64,000 nt of DNA, from the NCBI GenBank assembly GCA_016711485.1, contig JADJSX010000009.1:186001-250000 (forward strand), given 5' to 3'. Position 1 is the first letter of the stretch; every line of letters begins with the position of its first letter. The translations under genes and the position numbers were made by a program. Shown piece after piece: positions 8,324 to 16,575 of the stretch. The notes below the pieces were generated by a model. That model did not search any database, was not told the DNA's origin, and saw only the letters and a list, made by a program, of their open reading frames with translations. Source of the stretch: Leptospiraceae bacterium. Lineage in GTDB: Bacteria > Spirochaetota > Leptospiria > Leptospirales > Leptospiraceae.

Positions 8324-8734
8324 TCAGTATTCCTTTGGCTTAAAAGCAGTCCCAATATGAACTTTTCCGTCGATACTATTTCAGCGGATAATCACAATTT
8401 CCCCTTCGATTTGAAATTCTTGGTTAAACATTCCCGTAATTCCATTTGCATCCACATAATTCTGTGCAACCTCCCGCAATTTGTCAAAGGCTTTTTCCTT
8501 ATTCCCTCCAAATTTTTTAATGCGACTTTGTCAAGTCGCATTAGAATGATTCGAAAAAGCAAATACTAATTGCAACGGCTAAAGCCGTTGACGAGTGATT
8601 TGGAGGCGCTACCGCGCTGGGTTTAATGGCAAAGCCCTTAAAAATCCTAGTTTTCTCTTCTAATAATATTATATTTAAATTTCAGTACATGACAAAGTCG
8701 CATTAAGTTTACCAGATCTTTGCTTTTTTCTCAT
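8324..8734 (-). pseudogene. Small ORF (74 codons when repaired) split by a MITE and an in-frame TGA
   Basis: An ATG at 8734 preceded by GGGAGAG opens a reading frame MRKKQRSGKL that runs into the element at 8517-8706. If the element and one TTAA are removed (186 bp), the frame continues as KKFGGNKEKAFDKLREVA and onward to FQIEGEIVIIR, where a TGA (8381-8383) interrupts; the same frame then reads NSIDGKVHIGTAFKPKEY and stops at 8324-8326 directly before the ATG of the 132-aa gene. All distances are multiples of three after excision. The C-terminal GKVHIGTAF stretch looks like a compact beta-rich ending. I recognise no family. It could be the remnant of a small effector whose neighbour is the immunity or antitoxin gene, but that is inference. 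Confidence 0.65.
8517..8706. mobile_element. 190-bp MITE-like element with 17-bp perfect terminal inverted repeats
   Basis: The ends TTAATGCGACTTTGTCA (8517-8533) and its exact reverse complement (8690-8706) enclose 156 bp with no ORF. The left end also folds into a 10-bp hairpin by itself, and an internal hairpin AACGGCT/AGCCGTT lies at 8573-8588. Both ends carry TTAA, consistent with a TTAA target duplication; precise removal repairs a host reading frame, which supports true transposition. No transposase with matching ends was seen in this window. Confidence 0.8.
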
Positions 8735-8859
8735 AAAAATTTCTCTCCCTATTAAAGGTAAAGGTCGAGAAATTAACAAAGTGTGCGCGTATTTTGACTA
8801 TCTATTGCGATATTTAAAAAAAAATTATTTCTGATTTCCGTTCGAGAATTCTTCCGATA

Positions 8860-10612
8860 TTATTTTTCCTCCCGAATTAATTTTCCTCTTCCATTGGCAA
8901 GAATCATGGGACCCTTTTCGGGATCATTTACATATTTTACCCTTCCTTTGTATAATTCTTTTGTGCGCGAGTTATAGCGAATACCCTCACCAACAGGTTT
9001 ATCCTGATCAAACTTTCCTATAAAATAAATTTTTTCCTTAAAAAAATAGAAGGATCCTTGACCGTGTCTTTTGCCATTTTCAAACCCTCCCGAATACTGA
9101 TAAATTTTGCTTTCAGGATTTTCTTCTGCCATAAAAATAATATTTCCATATCCATGAAATAACCCTTTTTTAAACTTTCCAAAATACTGATAGTATTTTC
9201 CATCAATCCATATGCCGGTAGCCGCTCCATGTCCTTCTGGCATTCCATTTAAAAAATGTCCTTCGTAACTAGCATAAGAGTCCACTATATATTTACCAAC
9301 AGAGTCAACGCAGTCTCCTTCGACACAGCAGTTTGAGCACTTGCTTTTGTAGAAAGACTTTAAAGAAGAGTAACCGACTAGAAGGAATAGAGCACACACT
9401 GCCACAGAAATAAATGTAATTATGCGATTTACTCTTTTCTTTTTCTTCTCCGCATTTAACCTTGCTTGAACTTCTAAATTTCGTTTTTGGATACTGGTTT
9501 CAATGAATTTGATTTCCCTTTTGGAAAGATTTCCTTTTCTTTTGGTATACCAATCTTCGGCGAGGGTAATACCACTTCCCCGCAAGAGATGCCCATCCTC
9601 CCGATTTTGTGTTTCCCATTCCTTCTCCGCATAACGCAGTTTTTCCTGCCATACACGGAATTCTCTATCCACGTTAATCCATTCTTTGAGTCGCTTCCAT
9701 TCGCGGATTAAGGCTTCGTGGACTACTTCGAGGGTTTGTTTTCCCGTTTCGTTTGTGCCTGTGACGATGAGGCGTTTGTCGGCGAGGGTGTTGATGAAAT
9801 CAATCCCCGTAGGGACGCGCGGCGCACGTCCTAATTCTAATTGTGAACGTCCTAATTCTGTCGATTCAGAGGATGCGCGCCGCGCGTCCCTACGGGTTTC
9901 AATCGCGTTCCCACGTTCAATGGTATCCGTATTCGAAATACGGAGGGCATTTACCGCCGCCAAATACGGATTAACCCCCGGGCGAAATTTATAAATCAAA
10001 TAACCCTGCTCTCGTAATTTCGGAATTACACCTGCATGGACTACGGAGGATTTGCCGCTACCAGAAGCACCTGCAAGGGCAACGATTGGTTTTTCGTCGA
10101 TTGCTTTCAGCAGCTCTTCGGTAAATTTCTCCCGACCAAAGAAGAACTCTTTGTCTTTCTCGTGGAAATAGGAAAGACCCATAAACGGAGAACGCGCGCC
10201 GATGACAGGTCCAATCTGCGGTTGTTTGTTCTTAGCCTGTGCTGAATAAAAATCAAAATGAAATTTTTCGAGGGAAAGAATTAAACTCTGTAATCCAGCT
10301 TCTCCTGAATTCGCAAATTCATACAATTTCAAAGCGAACTTAACACCGAATAACCGCTTGTATGGATTTTCTCTTTGAAACTTTGCAAAGAACAAAAAGA
10401 AAAGTATCTGACAATAAAAATAATCCTGCATCACCTCTGCTCTACGTAAATCCTTTAATCCACTCTTTGCTTCATTCATAAAATCGAAGAGGGTTGATAA
10501 ATAGATTCTAGAAATGTATTCTATCTTTGGATTTGCATTTTCTAGTTTTGATGGATCGTTTTTGAAGAATGCTTCTACGACTGACCAGAAATCGTTTAGG
10601 ATTTGGGATAAT
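8860..10612 (-). pseudogene. 3' part of a kinase/nSTAND/MORN gene: NTPase, membrane segment and MORN repeats
   Basis: An open frame of 539 residues from ATG 10479, with homologous-looking codons continuing upstream to about 10612 where the IS21 end begins. Walker A GASGSGKSS lies at residues 137-145 after FFGRE, the usual nSTAND1 entry, and HEALIREWKRLKEW (255-268) is the usual end of the STAND module. Between them only about 115 residues remain, including 30 encoded by a GC-rich repeat, so the Walker B and sensor region appears deleted. A transmembrane helix spans 352-370 and residues about 400-539 hold MORN repeats (YxGxFxxGxxHGxG). STAND ATPases act as signal switches in defence and regulated death; here the ATPase is probably dead. 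Best read as the tail of the gene beginning at 15732. Confidence 0.75.
9806..9896. repeat. GC-rich 91-bp inverted repeat inside the nSTAND region
   Basis: Two 26-bp arms (9806-9831 and 9871-9896; 3 mismatches), each beginning CCCGTAGGGACGCGCGG, face each other around a centre holding two direct copies of CGTCCTAATTCT. It is much richer in G+C than its surroundings and stays in frame, coding for RRDARRAS-like sequence. It occupies the place where the core of the STAND NTPase should be. Confidence 0.8.
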
Positions 10613-10673
10613 GGATTTGAATTATCAGAAGGACGTTCATTGATATCAGAAGGACAAAAAAAGTGGGATGATT

Positions 10674-11435
10674 TTAAGAAATAGTGTTAACCTCCTTATG
10701 TATATTTTTGTTATTTAGGCGATAAGAATCCCCTTGTAAGTTAAATATTTTCGCATGGTGTAAAAGTCTATCAAGTAAAGCTACGGTCATTGTCGTGTCA
10801 CCAAGCATTTCCGCCCAGTTTTCGAATGACTTGTTTGAGGTGAGAATTATGGAAGATTTTTCATAGACTTCTGAGATGAGATTAAAGAAGAGATTTGCTT
10901 CTTTTTTATCAATGGGGTGTATCCGATTTCATCAATGATGATAAGATTTGCTTTCATGATTTTTTTAATTCTATGTTCTGCTTGCTTTTGAATGGAAGAA
11001 ACTTTGAATAGGTGCATAAGACTCGTTACCCGCTCAAAGCAAACAGTGTATCCTTTATTTAAAGCAACGAATCCAAGTGCGATACCTATGTGAGTTTTTC
11101 CAATTCCAGCAGGACATAATAAAAGAATATTTTGTTTTCTATCAAGCCATCCACAATCTAAAAGATTGTTAATCTCTATTTTAGAAATTCCTTTTATTCG
11201 ATTGAATTCAAAAGTTTCAAATTGTTTCTCAATCGGAAAGTGAGCTGCTGTAAAATTTCGACGCAGTCTTTTTTTTTGTTCTGTCTTTTACTTCCGACTC
11301 CAAAAGCGATAGTAGAAATGTAAGATAGGAACTTTTTTTAGATTCTGCTTCTTGAATAATTTTATCCAAGTTTTCTCTCATTCCATTTAATCCTAAAGCG
11401 GTTGTGATTTCATTAACTTCTTTATTTATTTTCAT
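10674..11435 (-). pseudogene. istB: IstB-like AAA+ helper ATPase of the IS21 element, frameshifted
   Basis: The intact beginning (MKINKEVNEITTALGLNG) is cut short by one extra A in a 9-A run (11269-11277). In the next frame the IstB core follows: LLLCPAGIGKTHIGIALG (Walker A) and ANLIIIDEIGY (Walker B). A second frame change at a 4-C run (10914-10917, one C short) then restores KKEANLFFNL, SSIILTSN (sensor I) and the arginine-rich ALLDRLLHH, ending at a stop at 10674. IstB helps IstA choose and join the target. With two frameshifts it cannot give a full protein unless they are sequencing errors. Confidence 0.85.
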
Positions 11436-12965
11436 ACCGCCTCTCCTAGAATGTGAGAGGTATATTCTTGTAATTCTCTCAAACTTACATCTATCTTTAG
11501 CGTTTTATTTTCAAATGACTTAGCTTCTTTTTTTTGTTCCTACCTGATCTGCTTTATCTTCATTGAAAAAATAATTGTAGGAGTCAAATAGATTCTTAAA
11601 AGAAAAGTTTTGTTTTCATTGCAAAAGAGCAAGGCTTGCAATAATAAATTTTCATTCGTATCTTTATTGAAATATTTCTTTGCCAATATGCATTGATCTC
11701 GCGTATAACGTGGAAACGTTCTGAAATTCATAAGCACAAATTCTTTCCATAAAGGTAATTCAAACAGTCTGGGAATATCCTCTTTTAAATCAGAAAGTTT
11801 TTTCTCTTTCTCTCTAAAATGTTCTCTTTTAATGACTTTTTCCCTGTAAATACTGGTTATTTCGTGTTCGGCTAATAATACGTTGTCAAGTGAGTAGATG
11901 TAGAGAATATCTAGAATTACCGCTACTTCTACTTTTTGATTCCGGTACCCAGTAGGAACTGAATACAAAGAATTTTGATAAGAAATAAAACTCTGCTGAC
12001 TTACAATTCTTTCATCCTTAACAATCGAATTAATCTTAAAAATAGAATTTCGAATTGGATGTAAAAAACTTTCTTTCTTCAGTAATGACATCGGCTGGAA
12101 TTAAGCCCGTTGCTGCGGAGATACTTCCATTTGCTCTTCGGTCTAACCATAATAATCCGCTCTTACATAATTCTTCTATCTCCGAATAATCTCGAATATC
12201 CAGAAAATTGTGCTTCACATAGCCAACTAAATTCTCGACCTTCCCTTTTGATTCTGGATCTGCTTTCCGACATACATACATCTTCAAATTCATTTCTTCT
12301 ATGAAATGAGAAAATTCTTTTGTATATAGAATGTCTCCATGATTTTCAGATGCAACTAACGCAGCATCTTGATCGATTACTAACTCTTCCGGCTGACCTC
12401 CAAAGTATTCAAAACAATTAAGTAGGTGTTCAATAATATCTTTTCCACGAAATGGTTTGTCTTGAAATGAAACATACTTAAATCTACTTGCGGATAATAG
12501 TGTGGCAAATATATATACTTTTAAACCTGATTTAAATTTGTATTGACCAAAATCCATCTGCATCTGTTTTCCAAACGGTAAAGGTGCAACTTTTTCATAC
12601 ATCCTTATTGTCTCGGATATTTTTAATTCGCCATTCTGAATTAATGAATTGATGTAATTTCGTAACGTTCGATCGGTAAATGCCAATTTACCAACAATCT
12701 CTTCGAGGTAATCATACACTCCCGTCATATTAAGACGCTTGAAGCCATTCTTGCGGTATATCTCCAATATCTTCTCTTTATATTCTGCCGGAATTCGCTT
12801 CCGAATTCTAGATTCCCGCTCATAGGCTATGTATTCCCCTGGACTCATTTGAACATAATTTGATACCGTCTTCCGGTTTATTCCCAATTCTAAGGCTATC
12901 GCCTCCATTGAAAATCCCTGCTTTCGCAATTTCTGTATCCTACTGAACATCTGTCTTTTAACCAT
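11432..12965 (-). pseudogene. istA: IstA-like DDE transposase of the IS21 element, frameshifted
   Basis: N-terminal helix-turn-helix (GFSMEAIALELGINRKTVSNY) is followed by the RNase-H-like catalytic core: QMDFGQYKF (first Asp), ELVIDQDAALV (second Asp) and DPESKGKVENLVGYVK (Glu). One extra T in a 6-T run (12063-12068) ends the first ORF; the next frame carries the C-terminal Mu-transposase-like beta-barrel region (SLYSVPTGY) to about 11600, and two more slips near 11600 and in an 8-A run (11528-11535) are needed to reach the natural end, which overlaps the istB start as ATGA. Three lesions make this a relic or a badly sequenced copy. Confidence 0.85.
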
Positions 12966-13095
12966 TTCTTGCTAAATTACTTCTAGAAATAATTTAGTCC
13001 ATCTACCATTTTGCCTCCAATTAAATGTCCGTTTCTGTTTTCCGACCTATGTCCGTTTCTACTTTCCATTCACAGTATTGTCCGATTTATCACCA

Positions 13096-13119
13096 CGTAG
13101 GGACGCGCGGCGCGCATCC
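13096..13119. repeat. Solo arm of the GC-rich repeat, in frame near the end of the kinase fragment
   Basis: 24 bases identical to the reverse complement of 9871-9894, starting CGTAGGGACGCGCGGCG. Translated on the minus strand it gives DARRASLR, the same peptide family as the copy in the STAND part. Confidence 0.85.
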
Positions 13120-13784
13120 TCTCCGCCGAATGATTGATTCATCAATTCCTCCACAAAATTCAAAATCATTTCACCGAGTAATCGGGAGTAATCCCAAAAG
13201 AGGGGTGTAAAATTGTCTTTCTTCTTTGGCATAACCTCTCCGAAGTCGATTAGTTTACAGCTTAAGAACCCTCGTTCGTTTTCCCAGACTAATACATTTT
13301 CCGGATTTAAGTCTCCGTGAACATAATTTACTTCATGATAGGTTGCGTTGATATTAAAAAATTCTAAGATGGTTGCGTGGTCGGGAAGTGAAGAATCAAT
13401 TTCTTTTAGTTCGGCTAATCCTTGTTTGACTTTCTCCGAGGTGAGTTTACTTCCATAAATGGTAGATAAGTTTACATCTCTTCGTTTTACATTTCCATAA
13501 AGACCTTTCTTTAGTCCAAGAAATACTTCTTTCTGCATAAGAAGCGACAACTCACGAGAGAATTTTTCCGTTTCTTCTTTGACTTCCGGCTTATGTTCCT
13601 TATCCGCTACTAGGATTTTATTTGTAAAATACTTTGCGATTCCTTTTAAGTCACTTGCCGCTACTGTGCCTACGTCTTGGTAGAGAAGGATGCCGTAGTC
13701 TTTTGGTTTATCTTTTTCAGAGGCTGTTGACTCTTTTGTATCGCTACCTGTCTTAGTACTAACATGGTCTTCTATCGTAGAGTC

Positions 13785-13826
13785 CTCTATCGTAAGGACT
13801 TGATTAATCAAGTCCTTACGATAGAG
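13785..13826. repeat. Perfect 42-bp palindrome inside the kinase-like fragment
   Basis: Half site CTCTATCGTAAGGACTTGATT followed by its exact complement. It is read in frame as part of RKDLINQVLTIED. A related palindrome with the same GTAAGGACTTGATTAAT core lies at 54242-54295 in an intergenic position, so this is a dispersed palindromic repeat that has invaded coding sequence. Confidence 0.85.
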
Positions 13827-14277
13827 TCCGCCTTTTTCGGTTGTATGATCGTATACAAACTCATCCTCTGTGTAATACTCTACTTGACTAAAGATGTCGA
13901 GTAACGTCTCGCGGGTTTTAACGTAACCTTCATTTTCGGATTCGCATACATCTTTGGGAGCAATTTTTAGAACACGAACAAAAGTTGTCCCCGATGGGAC
14001 ACCTGACTGTGTTTCCTTTTCCTTTGGATCTAGTGATTTGGTCTCTTTTGTTTTACTAGTCGATTTCTTTTTTGACTTTGTCTGCTCAACATCTAACGCA
14101 TTCGTAAATCCATATCGAGCCACAAATACCACTGCACCAGTCTTTCCTCCAGAAAGAGAATTTTCTATCTGGATGAAGTTAATCTTCATTTTCCCCAGAC
14201 TTCCTTTTTTTAAAGCTACACCAAGCCCTACTGTCTTAGTTCAGCGAAAAACGGATTTTTCAATACTCAAAAATAAG

Positions 14278-15195
14278 CTAAGCCGCTACAGGGCTGTTAA
14301 CCTCAAAAACTGTTTTCGCATTGATTGAGTATTCTTTTCGTTTCTGTTTTCCTTCAAGCAATTTTCGCTTTCGTTCTGATAAAATAGAATCTCTTCGACC
14401 TTCGATGACGTCCATTGGAGCAACATAATCTATGGACGAATGAAGTCGTTCATAGTTGTAAAAATGAATCCATTCGCCAATTTCTTTCTTTATTTGCTCC
14501 AAAGTGAATTTAGGCATATCACGAATAGCCTCTGACTTAATAGTTCCATGAAAGCGTTCTAGCTTTCCATTTGATTGCGGGTGATTCACAGAAGTTCGAA
14601 CATTCTTCATAGAAAATTCTTTCAGAGTAGCTTTAAACTCGGATGTCAAGAATTGTGAGCCATTATCAGTAATCAATCGCGGATTATTAGGATTATTCGC
14701 ATTTAACCATTTATCACAGGCTCTCCATAAAACGATCTGAGCATCGAAAGACTCCATTCTTGTTCGAATATCCCAAGAAAGAATTGCCCTAGAAAATCCA
14801 TCAAGAACAGAAATCAAAAATACGAATGTCCCTCGAAAATTCACATACGAAATATCTGTATGCCAATGTTCATGCACTCGCTTTGGTTGATCAAAGCCTT
14901 CTTTCTTAGGCTCTCCTGCAGGTCTAGTCCACTTATTGTTCAATCCAGCATTGACTAAAATTCGATATACACTAGATGGAGATAGGGCTACAATATTCTT
15001 ATCCAACATCATCCAGGCTAATCGAACGTAACCAACACACATATTTTCCTTCTTGAATTCTACAACAGCTTTCTGCTCATCCGGCGTTGACCAATGACCT
15101 TTAGGAATATTAGATTTCCCTTTCTGAACTTTATTTTTCTTCCATTCAGAAAGTTTTTGTGTTTGAAGTCCTAATAATTCAGAGAGCTTTTTCAT
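14278..15195 (-). CDS. IS3-family transposase OrfB (DDE integrase core)
   Basis: The catalytic domain of the element. DDE residues: HTDISYV (first Asp), RLITDNGSQFLTSEF (second Asp, with NGS-F) and NGKLERFHGTIKSE (Glu), preceded by an HTH_21-type region and followed by the usual YNYERLHSSI block. From the ATG at 15195 the ORF is 305 residues, but the same frame is open upstream to about 15298, so the natural product is most likely an OrfAB fusion made by minus-one frameshifting on A7G (15293-15300). The extra upstream residues read TWGHLKGNHCKPELRQEIL. No lesion is visible. Confidence 0.93.
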   Translation of the reverse strand: MKKLSELLGLQTQKLSEWKKNKVQKGKSNIPKGHWSTPDEQKAVVEFKKENMCVGYVRLAWMMLDKNIVALSPSSVYRILVNAGLNNKWTRPAGEPKKEGFDQPKRVHEHWHTDISYVNFRGTFVFLISVLDGFSRAILSWDIRTRMESFDAQIVLWRACDKWLNANNPNNPRLITDNGSQFLTSEFKATLKEFSMKNVRTSVNHPQSNGKLERFHGTIKSEAIRDMPKFTLEQIKKEIGEWIHFYNYERLHSSIDYVAPMDVIEGRRDSILSERKRKLLEGKQKRKEYSINAKTVFEVNSPVAA

Positions 15196-15275
15196 GGGGA
15201 GACCTGTTTGCTTCTTTAATCTCTCAAGCGTATCAAGTATTTCCTGTCTTAATTCAGGCTTACAGTGATTACCCT

Positions 15276-15593
15276 TCAGATGTCCCCAAGTTCTTTTTTT
15301 AAGTCAAGTATTTCACCTGTCAGCTCAGCGATAATCTGGTTCTTACGCTCAATTTCTTCTTTATGCTTGGACAACAAACGGTCGGTCGCCCGCATCTCTT
15401 TCTTGTTCGTTCCAGCTAATGCTTCTCGCCCCGCTTCCAATACCTGTTTTAAACTATACTCAAACATAGTAGGATGAATATTCTTCTCATCACACGTGTC
15501 AACTAACTTTACTTTATGCAGATGTTCTCTGATTATTCCTATCTTTTCATCCGCACTCCAAAATCTTCTCGTTCTTTCTTTTGCCTTTTCCAT
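15276..15593 (-). CDS. IS3-family transposase OrfA (helix-turn-helix)
   Basis: A 105-residue DNA-binding protein. Residues 10-50 form the tnp_1-type helix-turn-helix (FWSADEKIGIIREHL), and the C-terminal half is a leucine-zipper-like coiled coil (IERKNQIIAELTGEILDLKKEL) that pairs the transposase subunits, written here as its heptad start and end only. It stops 80 bp before the OrfB ATG; the A7G slippery run within the last codons allows the minus-one shift that fuses both halves. OrfA alone usually acts as regulator. Confidence 0.9.
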   Translation of the reverse strand: MEKAKERTRRFWSADEKIGIIREHLHKVKLVDTCDEKNIHPTMFEYSLKQVLEAGREALAGTNKKEMRATDRLLSKHKEEIERKNQIIAELTGEILDLKKELGDI

Positions 15594-15670
15594 CGCTATT
15601 CTCCTTTTATCCTCTGGAGCTTAGCTTATTTTGCATATCCTAAAATTCCGCTTTCATCTGAACTGGGACA

Positions 15671-15732
15671 CTACTTCTGTAAGTTCTCTTACTTCTTCTG
15701 GAATTTTTTCAATATTTTTTGATTTGGCTCAT
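15671..15732 (-). pseudogene. 5' end of the kinase/nSTAND/MORN gene, with a 1-base deletion
   Basis: An ATG at 15732 has GGGAGA 5 bp upstream and begins MSQIKK, then stops at once. Adding one A to the 6-A run at 15715-15720 continues the frame as NIEKIPEEVRELTEVG up to the IS3 target site, and after removal of the IS this joins GLGVALKKGSLGK and the ATG at 14189 in frame. I therefore take this as the true start of the ancestral gene. The lesion is a homopolymer length change, so sequencing error is possible. Confidence 0.6.
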
Positions 15733-15943
15733 ATTTTCTCCCGCGAAAAAATCTTTTTCAGACTTTAGATAGAACGCTCATCTTGGCAATGAAAATTAAT
15801 AGAGTTAAGTAAAATTATCCTTCCTATATTGACAGTGAGTTGTGTAAAAGTAAAGGTACACAAAATTTTTGTATCGAAATGCCCCACCTATGAAAAGATT
15901 ACATAATTGTCAAAGTAACTAAGTCGTATTGAGAGATTCATTC

Positions 15944-16315
15944 ATGAAATATTTATTTATATTTTTAGGTGGTGGACTTGGAAGTGTCACTCGGTTTTTT
16001 TTATCTGACCTGACCAATCGAATTTTCGGAAATCATTTTCCTCATGGAACACTTGTCGTAAATGTGATCGGTTCTTGTATCATTGGAATTCTTTTTGCAT
16101 TAAATGAACACCGGCTGGATTCAATTCCTGTTTTTAGACAATTAGTATTTATTGGATTTTTGGGAGGTTTCACTACATTTTCCTCTTTTAGTTTAGAAAC
16201 CATGCATCTATTTTTGCAGGCGAAATTTCTTCCGGCAATTCTAAATGTTTTTTTAAATTTGTGCCTTTGTCTTTTTGCAGTCAGCCTTGGTTATATGATT
16301 GCTAAAAGGTTTTAA
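15944..16315 (+). CDS. crcB: Fluoride channel CrcB/FluC
   Basis: A 123-residue, four-helix membrane protein that exports fluoride as an antiparallel dimer. The family motifs are all present: GGGLGSVTRF in helix 1, GTLVVNVIGSCIIG in helix 2 with the conserved Asn, and GFLGGFTTFSSFSLE in helix 3, where the Phe and Thr/Ser residues line the fluoride path. Length is typical. An upstream TTG at 15929 is in frame, but the ATG at 15944 matches the family start (MKYLFIFLGG). I looked for a fluoride riboswitch in the leader and did not see one. A 7-bp hairpin (15840-15863) lies in the upstream gap, of unknown role. Confidence 0.93.
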   Translation: MKYLFIFLGGGLGSVTRFFLSDLTNRIFGNHFPHGTLVVNVIGSCIIGILFALNEHRLDSIPVFRQLVFIGFLGGFTTFSSFSLETMHLFLQAKFLPAILNVFLNLCLCLFAVSLGYMIAKRF

Positions 16316-16333
16316 CTAAAAATCCTGACGACT

Positions 16334-16558
16334 ATGAACACAGCCGAAAAGATTTTAAACATTTTCAAAGAAAATAATATTTCCGCCAATGGTAAACTCC
16401 ACAAACGAATTGTAATGGACACGATTAAAAGTTGGGGACTTGATGTTGTAGAAATCCGAAACGCTTGGCACGCCCTTATGGGTTATGGGCTTCTCCAACA
16501 AGTAGGAGACGAACTAGTATTAACCGCCAAAGGTGCCGAAGTGGCTTATAAGGATTAG
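16334..16558 (+). CDS. Small winged-helix-like hypothetical protein (74 aa)
   Basis: A short soluble protein beginning 18 bp after crcB, so probably in the same transcript. The order of predicted elements (helix AEKILNIFKEN, helix KRIVMDTIKSW, helix VEIRNAWHALMGYG, then a beta-hairpin LLQQVGDELVLTAKGAE) resembles a compact winged-helix domain, as the turn before the hairpin and the LTAKG ending do in many DNA-binding proteins. No family name can be given. A regulatory role is inference only. Confidence 0.6.
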   Translation: MNTAEKILNIFKENNISANGKLHKRIVMDTIKSWGLDVVEIRNAWHALMGYGLLQQVGDELVLTAKGAEVAYKD

Positions 16559-16575
16559 ACTCTGTAACACTATTC

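Larger units (their letters stand above)
10613..13074 (-). mobile_element. Degenerate IS21-family insertion sequence
   Basis: About 2.46 kb carrying istA and istB in the standard order with an ATGA overlap. The right end reads TGTGAATGGAAAGTAGAA inward from 13074 and is followed by two AGAAACGGACAT copies 24 bp apart; the left end has the matching pair of AGAAGGAC units 21 bp apart near 10628-10660, as expected for the multiple terminal repeats of IS21 elements. The left boundary is approximate and I could not identify a target duplication. Both genes carry several single-base frameshifts, so the copy is not autonomous. It separates the kinase-like and STAND parts of one ancestral gene. Confidence 0.85.
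13075..14231 (-). pseudogene. Middle part of the kinase/nSTAND/MORN gene: protein-kinase-fold domain
   Basis: Open from ATG 14189 (376 aa), with the same frame continuing upstream to the IS3 junction at 14231. The N-lobe starts KINFIQIENSLSGGKTGA, with a glycine-rich stretch and two low-complexity Lys/Thr/Ser linkers (about 36-66 and 138-165). The catalytic loop is HGDLNPEN (residues 291-298: H, D and N of the kinase or phosphotransferase fold) and the metal loop is IDFGE (314-318). The last residues after LMNQ are encoded by the GC-rich repeat and then by the IS21 end. This resembles the phosphotransferase-like domains (such as TCAD9) described next to STAND ATPases in ternary-complex conflict systems; that assignment is from memory of the family and moderate. 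Confidence 0.6.
14232..15670 (-). mobile_element. IS3-family insertion sequence with 4-bp target duplication
   Basis: 1439 bp bounded by imperfect inverted repeats that share TGTC, AGTTCAG and CGGA (ends at 14232 and 15670, reading inward). CTAC is duplicated at 14228-14231 and 15671-15674. It carries orfA and orfB in the IS3 arrangement with a frameshift signal between them and looks intact, so it is probably the youngest insertion in the locus. Removing it with one CTAC joins the kinase-like fragment to its 5' end at 15732. Confidence 0.9.

Noticed and set aside
10613..13074. Target duplication of the IS21 element
   Set aside because: The left boundary is uncertain and no convincing identical flanking 4-8 bases could be found, so none is claimed.
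15750..15943. Possible fluoride riboswitch before crcB
   Set aside because: The pseudoknot-forming conserved blocks are absent; only a simple 7-bp hairpin is present.
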